From a bacterium (GTDB lineage Bacteria > CAIWAD01), in contig JAUIFJ010000040.1 in the NCBI GenBank assembly GCA_030429345.1, forward strand, positions 1 through 25,485: DNA of 25,485 nt. Reading direction: 5' to 3'. The position numbers and the translations under genes are program-made. Of this stretch, positions 1 through 6,913 are shown piece by piece (position 1 is the first letter of the stretch; each line of letters begins with the position of its first letter). Below the pieces are notes generated by a model. That model was not told the origin of the DNA. It did no database searches and was given only the letters and a program-made list of their open reading frames with translations.

Positions 1-305
1 AGAAGTACCCGCTCTTCGAATCCGAATTCCAGTACAGCGCCGAGCTGGACAAGAAGACCGGACGGATCACGGTCGTGACGCACACGCCGCGCCCGGCGGT
101 GGAGAACAATCCCGAAGAGCCGTCCAACCCGCCCGGGGAAGTGGATTCCGACCCGGCAGTCGCCCAGCCCCGGGCGGGGGAACCGGCCTCCGAAGAGGAA
201 CAGGAATCCAGCCCGGAGGGAGGTGATGCACTTGAAGATGAAGTGACCAATGGCCAGGACGCCGGCGGCGACGAGGAAGGCACCCTCGACCCCTTCGGCG
301 ACTAG
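1..305 (+). CDS. C-terminal part of an unidentified protein with a very acidic tail
   Basis: An open frame runs in from the left edge (first full codon at base 3) and stops at TAG 303-305, so the 5' end lies outside the window. About 100 residues are visible. The first 30 or so look folded (KYPLFESEFQYSAELD), and the rest is a disordered Pro/Glu/Asp-rich tail ending LDPFGD. Acidic tails of this kind occur on phage virion and scaffold proteins and on ssDNA-binding proteins, where a C-terminal DPFGD-like tip recruits partners; the tip here resembles that of SSB (which ends DIPF), but the body shown is too short to test it. A GTG at 75 could be read as an internal start, but the frame is open upstream, so I treat it as a partial gene. 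Function not assigned. Confidence 0.6.
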   Translation, partial: KYPLFESEFQYSAELDKKTGRITVVTHTPRPAVENNPEEPSNPPGEVDSDPAVAQPRAGEPASEEEQESSPEGGDALEDEVTNGQDAGGDEEGTLDPFGD

Positions 306-313
306 TCTTGACG

Positions 314-373
314 GGCCCGGCAGCCTGAACCAAAACTTTCCGGGGGGGGAGGTGGAGGGACGGTTGCCGGGCC
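314..373. repeat. 9-bp inverted repeat in the gap between two genes
   Basis: GGCCCGGCA at 314-322 is the perfect reverse complement of TGCCGGGCC at 365-373. The arms are 42 bp apart, around a G-rich segment with a run of eight G. The right arm is followed by ACATTTT. It could be a weak terminator or an mRNA structure between the upstream acidic protein and the HU-like gene. The long loop and short T-run make a terminator doubtful. Confidence 0.3.
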
Positions 374-389
374 ACATTTTGGAGCACCG

Positions 390-707
390 ATGAGATACAA
401 GAACCGCGACTTGGCCGTCCGGATGAAAGAGCTGGGCGTCGCGCGCTCGGTGCAGAAGTGTCAGACCATCCTGACCCAAACCACGCAGGCCATGTTGGAC
501 CTGTTGGACGAGCTGGAAACACAGGACAGCCTGACACTCCTCAACCTGGGCCGCTTCCAATTGGTCGAACGTCGCAGGAGCAGATTCGCAGACTGGCATA
601 CACGCCTGGTCTTCTATCCCGCCGAGTCCGTGAAGCAGGGCCTGCGGGAACGGATCCCCCCCAGTCCGGAACGCCGCATGAATCCGAAGGAGGTGGCCGA
701 TGAGTAG
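390..707 (+). CDS. HU/IHF-like DNA-binding protein (probable)
   Basis: This 105-residue protein has the layout of the HU/IHF histone-like family: an N-terminal two-helix segment (RYKNRDLAVRMKELG, then a second helix to about residue 50), then the beta segment LTLLNLGRFQLVERR at about 48-62, which matches the family core V-x-L-x-GFGTFEV-x-x-R. HU and IHF bend DNA as dimers. The DNA-embracing beta arm seems shortened here (RSRFADWHTRLVFYP), and the last 20 residues are a charged extension. GGAGC upstream of the ATG is the ribosome site. The stop overlaps the next start (ATGAGTAG). The fold match is by eye; an unrelated helical protein is possible. Confidence 0.5.
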   Translation: MRYKNRDLAVRMKELGVARSVQKCQTILTQTTQAMLDLLDELETQDSLTLLNLGRFQLVERRRSRFADWHTRLVFYPAESVKQGLRERIPPSPERRMNPKEVADE

Positions 708-1077
708 CCCGCCCCGCTGGATCACGACCCTCTTCCGCTTGGGTGGCCTGTCCTTCCGGTTCAACCGGCGCTTTGTCCTCGATCGTCACACCTGGGTGCA
801 CTTGTTCGGCAGCCTGGGTCTCTGTGTGGGGATCGGACTGCTGGTCTACAAGTCGGGGGCGGGGAGGCCCGAGCTTCCAGCCGCTGGCTGGGCGCTCCTG
901 CTGGGCCTGCTCTGGGAAGTGGGCGATGGCTTCAAACCCCTGTGGTACGAGCGGCCCTTCGGGGACTTGAGGGACCAGTTCCTGCGCGCCGATGGCTTCA
1001 GCTGGTCAGACCTGGTCGTCGACCTGGTGGGCGTCCTGATCGGCATGGTGGTCCTGCAGCAGCTGCTGGGACTGTAA
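700..1077 (+). CDS. Small multi-pass membrane protein, YfiM/VanZ-like pattern
   Basis: This 125-residue protein has three predicted membrane segments at about residues 32-52, 62-77 and 101-124. Between and within them is the arrangement LLWEVGDGFKP ... GFSWSDLVVDLVGVLIG. That E-x-x-D then G-x-S-x-x-D-x-x-x-D-x-x-G pattern resembles small membrane proteins of the YfiM (DUF2279) and VanZ-like groups, whose biochemical role is poorly known. The gene overlaps the end of the HU-like gene by 8 bp. In a phage context a small membrane protein could also be a holin, but the conserved acidic residues fit YfiM-like proteins better. Confidence 0.5.
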   Translation: MSSPPRWITTLFRLGGLSFRFNRRFVLDRHTWVHLFGSLGLCVGIGLLVYKSGAGRPELPAAGWALLLGLLWEVGDGFKPLWYERPFGDLRDQFLRADGFSWSDLVVDLVGVLIGMVVLQQLLGL

Positions 1078-1093
1078 CACGAAGGGAAAGCAC

Positions 1094-1891
1094 ATGCACA
1101 TGGATCACCAATACCGGGCACTCCGCCCGGGACCACTCAAGGCCTTCTGGCGGTGGATTACCAGCACGGACTGGAAGACCGCTGTGGACCTGGTGGTCGC
1201 GCGCATCAATCGCCTGCAGGGCGCTGTGGACGCAGCGGTAGAGGGACAGAACCAGCTTGCCCGTGATGCGGAACGCTACTGCGATCGCAGGATCAGGGAG
1301 GACTCGAAGGCGCAGGCGGCCACCACAAAGGCTGAAGTGCTGCGAATGGAGTTTCGGCTCAAGCGCCGCTTGGAACAGCAACTGCAGCAGCAGCTGAACC
1401 AGCGTGTGCCACGAGATCCGCTGATGAATCGACTGCACTACCTGCTCTCCAGGTCGGACCCGGCTGCCATCATGGTCTTCGCCGAGGACGTGGGCGCACC
1501 TGTGGAACTGATCGAGCAATGGGCGCAAGGCCGCTCAATCCCCAGCCAGCGCCATCGCCAGGAAATCGCCGGCTGGGTTTACGATGTGCGCAGCCCAAGC
1601 CCTGAGCAGCTGGCGGGCACGGCAGACATGGATTCCAGGGGAGATCCCCTGATCCTGAAACTGAAGAAACTGCTGGCCCAGCCCGGCAAGGTGGACAGCC
1701 GCGCGGCCGAGGAGCTGGGCGTCCATGTCCGCACCCTTTACAAATGGGCGGACAAGACTCAGAAGCCGGATCTGCGGAACCGGATGCGGATTGCCCAGCT
1801 GGTCTACGGTCTGGAGGCCCAGCACATCACGGACCTGCACCTGGAAGGCCTGGCATATCTGGAGTCTGGTTCGAAAGGCGGTGAGGCATGA
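1094..1891 (+). CDS. Coiled-coil protein with two tandem HTH-like domains
   Basis: A 265-residue protein. Residues about 35-105 form a long Gln/Arg/Glu-rich helix, probably a coiled coil (EFRLKRRLEQQLQQQLNQ). Two related modules follow at about 107-165 and 183-243. Both start DPL, continue with an AE-x-x-GV helix and W-A, and end R-x-R-x-x-IA-x-x-VY, which is what an XRE-like HTH with a preceding helix looks like. The second copy has the better recognition helix (SRAAEELGVHVRTLYKWAD). Two linked DNA-binding modules on a coiled coil suggest a dimeric or bridging DNA-binding protein. A similar module is present in the gene at 18424-19002. ATGA overlap with the next gene. The target is unknown. 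Confidence 0.65.
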   Translation: MHMDHQYRALRPGPLKAFWRWITSTDWKTAVDLVVARINRLQGAVDAAVEGQNQLARDAERYCDRRIREDSKAQAATTKAEVLRMEFRLKRRLEQQLQQQLNQRVPRDPLMNRLHYLLSRSDPAAIMVFAEDVGAPVELIEQWAQGRSIPSQRHRQEIAGWVYDVRSPSPEQLAGTADMDSRGDPLILKLKKLLAQPGKVDSRAAEELGVHVRTLYKWADKTQKPDLRNRMRIAQLVYGLEAQHITDLHLEGLAYLESGSKGGEA

Positions 1892-2181
1892 GCGAACCGC
1901 GGGCGCGGCGCCAGCCGCTTTCTGAGCTGGACCACGAGGTCCTTCACCGCCTGTCACACAATGTTCGGCTGCTGATGCGGGAGTCTGATCCGCCTGCGGT
2001 GCCGGCGGCCGTGGCTCGCGCCGCGGGCATCAGCATGGGCAGCCTGCAGGGGATCCTGAAGCCCAGGGGCCAGATGCCGGGACTGCGAACCCTTCTGCGT
2101 CTGGTACAGCACTTCGATCTGGATGGCGTGGGTTGCCTGACGGACGGGCATCTGGGGCCGGTCACGGATGCTGCGCAGTAG
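1888..2181 (+). CDS. Cro/C1-type HTH regulator
   Basis: This 97-residue protein is essentially one HTH domain. Residues about 17-72 read LSHNVRLLMRESD, then AAVARAAGISMGSLQGIL, then a helix ending LRTLLRLVQHFDLDGVG. This is the usual five-helix XRE layout, with the ARAAGIS-turn-SMGSLQGIL as helices 2 and 3. It starts with ATG overlapping the upstream stop (ATGA), so it is co-translated with the coiled-coil HTH protein. It is probably a phage-type transcription regulator. The operator is not identified. Confidence 0.7.
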   Translation: MSEPRARRQPLSELDHEVLHRLSHNVRLLMRESDPPAVPAAVARAAGISMGSLQGILKPRGQMPGLRTLLRLVQHFDLDGVGCLTDGHLGPVTDAAQ

Positions 2182-2443
2182 GCAGGGGCAGGGGGACCCT
2201 GTTCCACCCCGCTTTGCCGGCGTCCCCTTCTACGGTGATCGAGAAGGCCTAAGGGCCCTGAACCGCAGGATCGATGCCCTGGCCTTCCAGGCAGAGCAGA
2301 CAAGGCCCAAGCGTTGGCCACGTGGCAATGGCAGGGCCAGACGCACGATTCTTAAGCGGTTGGGTCTGGAGTTCCCCACCGGCTTGACAGCCGGCCAGGC
2401 CCTGCGCTGGCTCGAAACCCAGGACTGGAACAACTTCAAATGA
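2168..2443 (+). CDS. Small basic protein of unknown function
   Basis: 91 residues, rich in Arg, starting inside the last codons of the HTH gene (14-bp overlap, different frame). The sequence includes FAGVPFYGDREGLRALNRRIDALAFQ and then a segment reading RTILKRLGLEFPTGLTAGQALRWLETQ. I recognise no family. The C-terminal half (TAGQALRWLE) has the amphipathic look of a small helical fold. Codon use matches the GC-rich neighbours, which supports it being a real gene. Confidence 0.55.
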   Translation: MLRSRQGQGDPVPPRFAGVPFYGDREGLRALNRRIDALAFQAEQTRPKRWPRGNGRARRTILKRLGLEFPTGLTAGQALRWLETQDWNNFK

Positions 2444-2468
2444 CACACATTGACCGAAAGGAAAGACC

Positions 2469-2699
2469 ATGAGATTCACGCGCACTGTAACCGGCCTGGT
2501 GCCGCAGAAGGAGAAAATGTCTGAGACGGTTCTCAATGGCCTGGGCAGTTATGAAGGACTGCGACCCGTCAACAAAGTCTCGGAGGAGCTGCACAATCTG
2601 ATCAAGTGCTGCATTCCCATGCCAGATGAAGACCTCTTTAAAGGTGAGAAGATGGTCAAGCGGCGGGTTCGCATCACCATCGAGGTTGAAAATGAATAA
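2469..2699 (+). CDS. Small hypothetical protein
   Basis: 76 residues, preceded by an AGGAAAG ribosome site. The middle (NKVSEELHNLIKCCIPMP) is probably helical and the end (KRRVRITIEVENE) a beta strand. No recognised motif. It is the last gene before base composition turns AT-rich. Confidence 0.55.
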   Translation: MRFTRTVTGLVPQKEKMSETVLNGLGSYEGLRPVNKVSEELHNLIKCCIPMPDEDLFKGEKMVKRRVRITIEVENE

Positions 2700-2889
2700 G
2701 AGTCGTTCTAGAAATCCCCGCATCAGATCTCCTGCTATCGCAATACTTATCAGTGGGTTAGGACAAGTATGCCCGGCTCAAAAGTGCGGTAAGAAACAGT
2801 GATGAATTTTCCTCAACATTTTTCCCATGGATTTGATTGTTCTTGGAAACGAAAGAAGAATGAATGTCTTTAGCCATAGGAGGTACCAA

Positions 2890-3051
2890 ATGAATTCGCC
2901 CCCAAATACGAATGAGCCCAGTACATCGGTCAGCATCACAGAGAAGGGCAATCTTCGTGTCGACTTTGACAAACTCAAAGAATCTTCTAACTACAAGAAG
3001 ATTTTAGAGGAAACTCGCAAAGTTGTAATACGTGAGAGTAAGCCCAAGTGA
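2890..3051 (+). CDS. Small protein at the head of an AT-richer two-gene cassette
   Basis: 53 residues. The start is set by a near-perfect AGGAGGT at 2878-2884, 5 bp before ATG 2890; an in-frame ATG at 2827 has no such site. The N-terminal third is Asn/Ser/Pro/Thr-rich and disordered, followed by VSITEKGNLRVDFDKL and a charged helix. The stop overlaps the start of the membrane protein downstream (GTGA), so the two are translated together. Function unknown. Base composition is clearly AT-richer than the flanking genes. Confidence 0.6.
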   Translation: MNSPPNTNEPSTSVSITEKGNLRVDFDKLKESSNYKKILEETRKVVIRESKPK

Positions 3052-3809
3052 CATGGCTGCTATTACTATTTCTTGTTCCTGGATATATCGTATCACGCCA
3101 TCACCTTCCAGTAAAGTTTATAGCACGCCAAGAGACCGGACACACTCAATATTTTCGAATTGTAGAAATATCATTACGCCTTTTCCTAATTAACTCAGCC
3201 ATCCTGTATCTGGCTTCAGTCACACCGGGATTTGGCTGGGCAATTGAGAAACTGATTGATTTTCTCAACTCACTGCCAATACTTCGTGAGATGATTCCAG
3301 AAGCAAGGCAAGATTCATTCGGATATTTGTCGCTGAATTTCTTGTTATCATACTGTTACGCGTATGACATGAAATACAGTGCTTCTAGGGCCGATCGAAA
3401 TACAACAGTTAAGCACTATGAAAGCGCACTTGAGGACAATGAGTTTGAGAATTTACTCCTCCAGGCCGCAAAAAGGGGACTTCCAGTCAGCATTACCCTT
3501 AAGAATGACAAGACCTACATTGGATTAGTGCAGCGAACTAACTTCCACAGCGTTGAAAGGAAGCACCTTGCACTACTCCCGCTATTGAGTGGATATCGAG
3601 ACCCGGAGAAAAAGACACTGGAGCTAACCACTAGATATACAGATATTTATGACAGACTTTCATGCATGAAAGAGCCGGATGTGTCAGAGAAGGATTTCAA
3701 GATGGTGTTTGCAATTGACGAGATCGTGAATGCCAATCTGTTTAGCCTACGAGTCTACAATATGCTGCATAGTGGCGGGCAGAGTACTGATGGAAAGTCC
3801 GCTTCATAG
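3048..3809 (+). CDS. Membrane-anchored protein of unknown function (DUF6338-like N-terminus?)
   Basis: 253 residues with a GTG start overlapping the upstream stop. Residues 2-16 are a hydrophobic start (TWLLLLFLVPGYIVS), a second hydrophobic segment lies at about 43-64, and a third possible one at 90-105. The rest is soluble and charged, with a beta-rich stretch GLPVSITLKNDKTYIGLV at about 142-159. The hydrophobic LVPGYIV start followed by a small strand-rich cytosolic domain reminds me of the DUF6338 group, but this is recall only. It is followed directly by an intrinsic terminator. The AT-rich composition and isolated transcription-unit look suggest independently acquired cargo. Confidence 0.65.
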   Translation: MTWLLLLFLVPGYIVSRHHLPVKFIARQETGHTQYFRIVEISLRLFLINSAILYLASVTPGFGWAIEKLIDFLNSLPILREMIPEARQDSFGYLSLNFLLSYCYAYDMKYSASRADRNTTVKHYESALEDNEFENLLLQAAKRGLPVSITLKNDKTYIGLVQRTNFHSVERKHLALLPLLSGYRDPEKKTLELTTRYTDIYDRLSCMKEPDVSEKDFKMVFAIDEIVNANLFSLRVYNMLHSGGQSTDGKSAS

Positions 3810-3824
3810 TCTTCGTGTAACAAT

Positions 3825-3876
3825 AGGATAAAGCTTATCCTCACACACAAAGAGCAGCTTCGGCTGCTCTTTTTTT
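3825..3876 (+). terminator. Intrinsic terminator with UUCG tetraloop, preceded by a second hairpin
   Basis: AGAGCAGC (3851-3858), loop TTCG, GCTGCTCT (3863-3870) form a perfect 8-bp stem followed by an unbroken T-run to 3876: a textbook Rho-independent terminator with a very stable tetraloop. Just upstream AGGATAA (3825-3831), loop AGC, TTATCCT (3835-3841) form another perfect hairpin. It lies just after the AT-rich membrane-protein gene and ends that transcription unit. Confidence 0.9.
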
Positions 3877-3911
3877 GACCTTTTTTCTCTGGGCCTGTCA
3901 GGATTCAGGAA

Positions 3912-4307
3912 TTGCTCGCCGTGTTATTGGGTAGACACCCCGAATTGGAGGACTACCTGGTGACCGATGTACAGACCATCCTGAACGAGCTGGACGAGGG
4001 CCTTGCCGCCCATGGGGGCGGGCGCCACCGCCCGGGAGACCTGCGGCTGATGATGACCCGCAAGGGCCGCGATACTCTGGTCCAGGCCGTTCTGGATGCC
4101 CACGGGACGCACAGACTTATCCTCAAAGACGAAAGCTATCGCGGGGTCCGGATCGAACAGTATCCCGGTCTGGAAGGCGGCGCCGACTGGTGCCTGGTGG
4201 TCAGGCATCCTGCGCAGTTCAAGTTGTCACACGCCGTGACGGGCGAACTGCAGCAGCGACACCTGCCGGCCGGCGCGATCCTCGCCCGGGGGACAGTCCG
4301 GCAATGA
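3912..4307 (+). CDS. Hypothetical protein, first gene after the terminator
   Basis: 131 residues from a TTG start (AGGA just upstream); a GTG three codons later is an alternative. The N-terminal helix (LEDYLVTDVQTILNELDEGL) is followed by DLRLMMTRKGRDTLVQAVL and a strand-rich half containing GVRIEQYPGLEGGADWCLVV. I recognise no family. Composition returns to high GC here. The stop overlaps the next start (ATGA at 4304). Confidence 0.6.
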   Translation: MLAVLLGRHPELEDYLVTDVQTILNELDEGLAAHGGGRHRPGDLRLMMTRKGRDTLVQAVLDAHGTHRLILKDESYRGVRIEQYPGLEGGADWCLVVRHPAQFKLSHAVTGELQQRHLPAGAILARGTVRQ

Positions 4308-4852
4308 AGGGCAGCCCCTCCCATCCGATCCCGCGCCTGTTTTCCACCAGGCCCATGAATCCGGCCGACGAGCTGGAAGACCTGTACGCCGTGATCCGCG
4401 AGCTGGTCGAGAACCGCACGCTCTTTGGCCTGCGGTACGGTTCCTCCGGCTGGCACGCCCTGTGGCGGATCCTGAATGCCAGGGCAGAGCGGTTGAACGC
4501 CCAGGGAGTGGATGCGCCACTCACGACTACACCTGCCCTTGAGGTGCAGGAGCAGCGCGTCTGCACCATCCCGATAGCCCTGCCGGATCAGCATGATCTG
4601 GCCGTCGGGGCAGCAGGTCCTACCTGGAATCAATTCCTGCGCGACCTGATCGAATGGGCGGAGCCGGATCCGGAGTCCCTGCCACACACCCAGGTCTGCA
4701 GCCTGCATCCCGAACTGCCGTGGCCGCATTACGGGTGCCAGGGCGGGCACGGGATCCGCCCGCCACACAGACCCGCCGATGGCCAGAGTCCGCCGCATGA
4801 AATCCACCTGGTGATCAAGCTGAAGAATTCTGCCGGAAGGGAGTCATTGTGA
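4304..4852 (+). CDS. Hypothetical protein with a Cys/His-containing C-terminal segment
   Basis: 182 residues. I chose the ATG at 4304 because it overlaps the upstream stop as ATGA; the frame is open further upstream, but that part reads as a low-complexity shadow of the previous gene. A helical N-terminal half (ELEDLYAVIRELVENRTLFG, WHALWRILNARAERL) is followed by a segment with CSLHPELPWPHYGCQGGHG at about residues 145-163, whose Cys and His spacing could bind a metal. No family recognised. Confidence 0.6.
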   Translation: MKGSPSHPIPRLFSTRPMNPADELEDLYAVIRELVENRTLFGLRYGSSGWHALWRILNARAERLNAQGVDAPLTTTPALEVQEQRVCTIPIALPDQHDLAVGAAGPTWNQFLRDLIEWAEPDPESLPHTQVCSLHPELPWPHYGCQGGHGIRPPHRPADGQSPPHEIHLVIKLKNSAGRESL

Positions 4853-5037
4853 GACAACTGACTGGGCTTCTGATGGTCGCCGGAGCTGTATTGAGTGGCG
4901 GCAGGAAATCCTTGCCTATGCCCTTCAATCGAACTCCCGGCGTTCGCCAGCGTACAGCCACCGACAGACGAGTATCTCGATCGAAGAGCTCTCGCCGCCA
5001 GATGATCAAGAAATCACGTAGACGTAATCGCAAATAG
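4849..5037 (+). CDS. Small very basic protein
   Basis: 62 residues from a GTG start that overlaps the upstream stop (GTGA), with AGGGAG as ribosome site. The first 18 residues are weakly hydrophobic (TGLLMVAGAVLSGG), and the rest is strongly Arg/Lys-rich, ending RRRNRK. This could be a nucleic-acid-binding peptide or simply a fast-evolving phage peptide. No family recognised. The overlap and ribosome site are the main support. Confidence 0.45.
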   Translation: MRQLTGLLMVAGAVLSGGRKSLPMPFNRTPGVRQRTATDRRVSRSKSSRRQMIKKSRRRNRK

Positions 5038-5052
5038 CACGTGGAGAAACGG

Positions 5053-5397
5053 ATGCAGAACCAGCTGAAGAACCCGAAGAAACTGAAGCGCCTTTACCGC
5101 CAGGCAGGCCAGCAGGGTGTGCGGATCATTGACCAGAAGGGCAAGCCAATTTCCCTGCGCGAGCTGATGGCCAGGCAGCGGGGCCGGCGGCCGGTGATCC
5201 GCGGTGGTCATAGCTACCCGGGGCACATGAAGGCCCTGCCGAACGAGCTGCTGCCCCCGAAGGTCCAGCTGCTGGTGGAGCAGGGAGCCAGGCTCCGTGA
5301 CCAGCATGGTCAGGGAATGGTGAGTCGGAACTCTCCGTGTCCGTGTGGCACGGGACTCAGGTTTAAGCGCTGCTGCATGACCGGGCTGAAGCGATGA
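5053..5397 (+). CDS. SEC-C motif protein
   Basis: 114 residues. ATG 5053 is preferred over GTG 5041 because GGAG at 5043-5046 lies 6 bp in front of it, whereas nothing suitable precedes the GTG. The C-terminus carries a clear SEC-C zinc motif, SRNSPCPCGTGLRFKRCC (C-x-C-x8-C-C), as at the end of SecA and many small proteins. The N-terminal part is basic and helical (MQNQLKNPKKLKRLYRQ). The motif binds zinc and usually serves contact with protein or nucleic acid; the role here is unknown. The stop overlaps the methyltransferase start (ATGA). Confidence 0.7.
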   Translation: MQNQLKNPKKLKRLYRQAGQQGVRIIDQKGKPISLRELMARQRGRRPVIRGGHSYPGHMKALPNELLPPKVQLLVEQGARLRDQHGQGMVSRNSPCPCGTGLRFKRCCMTGLKR

Positions 5398-6311
5398 GCA
5401 ATCTCAAGGCAATTGACCTGTTCGCCGGCGCCGGTGGATTCAGTGAAGGTGCTCGAATGGCCGGTGTCGAGGTCGTCTGGGCAGCCAACCACTGGCCGGC
5501 AGCCGTCGAGGCGCACCAGGCCAACCACCCGACGACCGAGCACAGTTGCCAGGACCTGCATCAGGCAGACTGGACCCAGGTCCCCGCGCATGACCTGCTG
5601 CTGGCCAGCCCCGCCTGCCAGGGACACAGCCGAGCCAGGGGCAAGGACAGGCCGCATCATGACGCCACACGGTCGACCGCCTGGGCTGTCGTATCCGCAG
5701 CCGAGTGCCACCGGCCGCCGGTCCTGCTGGTCGAGAATGTCCCCGAGTTCGCGAAGTGGCAGCTGTTCCCGGCATGGCGCCAGGCACTGGAAGCCCTGGG
5801 CTACAGCCTGATGCCCATGGTCGTCGACGCCGCGGATCACGGGGTGCCCCAGCATCGGCGCCGGCTCTTCATCGTCGGCACACCCAGTCGCTCACCGCTG
5901 AGTCTCAACCTGCCCAGCCGGAAGCACACAGCGGCCGCCACGATAGTGAACTTGTCTGGGGGTGACTGGTCCCCGGTTCGTCGCACAGGTCGCGCCGCAG
6001 CCACGCTCGCGCGCATTTCCCGCGGTCGACGCGATCACGGCCCGCGATTCCTTATCGGTTACTATGGGAATGAGCGCGGTGGACGAAGCCTCGAGCGCCC
6101 TATCGGCACACTGACTACCAGGGACCGCTGGGCCATCGTCGACGGTGACCGGATGCGGATGCTCCTTCCCGACGAAGTGCGCGCTGGAATGGGATTCCCC
6201 GAAGGCTACCAGCTGCCGGCCAACCGCAGACTCGCTGTGCACTTGCTGGGAAATGCCGTGTGCCCGCCCGTGGCGGCTGATATGATCCGGGCGATCAGGA
6301 AAGCGGTATGA
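5394..6311 (+). CDS. Orphan DNA (cytosine-5) methyltransferase
   Basis: 305 residues with the C5-MTase motifs in order: motif I IDLFAGAGGFSEG at 7-19, catalytic motif IV ASPACQGHS (Cys nucleophile; the common form is PPCQ), motif VI LLVENVPEF, motif VIII QHRRRLFIVG, and motif X LLGNAVCPPVA near the C-terminus. The enzyme moves a methyl group from AdoMet to C5 of cytosine. The target-recognition region between VIII and IX is short (about 60-90 residues), so this is a compact enzyme. No restriction gene is adjacent, so it probably protects phage DNA or marks regulatory sites. ATGA overlaps at both ends place it inside the long operon. Confidence 0.92.
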   Translation: MSNLKAIDLFAGAGGFSEGARMAGVEVVWAANHWPAAVEAHQANHPTTEHSCQDLHQADWTQVPAHDLLLASPACQGHSRARGKDRPHHDATRSTAWAVVSAAECHRPPVLLVENVPEFAKWQLFPAWRQALEALGYSLMPMVVDAADHGVPQHRRRLFIVGTPSRSPLSLNLPSRKHTAAATIVNLSGGDWSPVRRTGRAAATLARISRGRRDHGPRFLIGYYGNERGGRSLERPIGTLTTRDRWAIVDGDRMRMLLPDEVRAGMGFPEGYQLPANRRLAVHLLGNAVCPPVAADMIRAIRKAV

Positions 6312-6613
6312 GCGCCTACCAAAAGTTCCACGGCCAATGGGCCGCACATCTGCCGCATGGCGCGGATGATCCGGAGTCTTCTGTAGACATACGAGAGGCC
6401 GTGTTCGAGACCTACGATCTGGCCAACGGTCACGCGCAGCACGAGGCTTCGAAGGGCCCGCGACCCGGCTGGTGGGCCGTGATCGAAATGCGGCGCCGTC
6501 CAGCCAGGTCTGTGCTTCGGCAGGATCGCTGGGAGCCTGTACGCCACTGGGAGTCCGGCCAAGTAGTGTTGAAGATCAATCGACCCGACCAAGAAATTGC
6601 GAGGAACGCATGA
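6308..6613 (+). CDS. Hypothetical protein downstream of the methyltransferase
   Basis: 101 residues, ATGA-overlapped with the methyltransferase stop. Features: GQWAAHLPHGADDPESSVDI, PGWWAVIEMRRRP and a strand-rich end (WESGQVVLKINRPDQ). No recognised domain. The overlap on both sides and GC-rich third positions support expression. Confidence 0.6.
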   Translation: MSAYQKFHGQWAAHLPHGADDPESSVDIREAVFETYDLANGHAQHEASKGPRPGWWAVIEMRRRPARSVLRQDRWEPVRHWESGQVVLKINRPDQEIARNA

Positions 6614-6906
6614 GTGACAGCCAACCTGTAGCCGAGCAATTCAACCACAAAATCTACGTGCAGACCGGTGAATTCGAGGCCGGGCTGAGGGTGCAGCTGC
6701 AGGCCCTGCTGGCCCCGGCCGACCTCGAGTACCAGCTGGGACAGCGGATCCTGGTGCGCGAAATCTGTGGAAGCGAGATCACAGACAGGGCCTTTAGCGC
6801 ATGCATCACGCACATCGTGCCTGACGGCACAAAAGGCCTAGCCGAGGGCTGGGTCCTGCTGGGTTTGAGCAGCACCAGGTGTGGCACACGGGCAAACGGG
6901 AAGTAG
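6610..6906 (+). CDS. DUF3850/ASCH-like (PUA superfamily) small protein
   Basis: 98 residues from ATG 6610, which overlaps the upstream stop; the in-frame extension upstream is a shadow. The core reads EYQLGQRILVREICGSEITDR, then ACITHIVPDG and GWVLLGLSS. This matches the pattern of DUF3850 proteins: a gate of x-VGD-x-L-x-LRE, a Y-TGR-like turn, an alternating strand ITHI, and a closing YVVLS strand. These small beta-barrels belong to the ASCH/PUA RNA-binding superfamily and are common in phage early regions. The usual N-terminal H-x-LK is replaced by HKIYVQ. Match by eye only. Confidence 0.6.
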   Translation: MSDSQPVAEQFNHKIYVQTGEFEAGLRVQLQALLAPADLEYQLGQRILVREICGSEITDRAFSACITHIVPDGTKGLAEGWVLLGLSSTRCGTRANGK

Positions 6907-6913
6907 AATCCGA

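Noticed and set aside
998-1528. Long open frame on the minus strand (176 codons), with similar ones at 7099-7935, 14089-14997, 14723-15613 and 22437-23255
   Set aside because: They lie opposite clear + strand genes, have Arg/Pro/Gly-rich shadow composition and no ribosome sites; GC-rich DNA gives such frames by chance.
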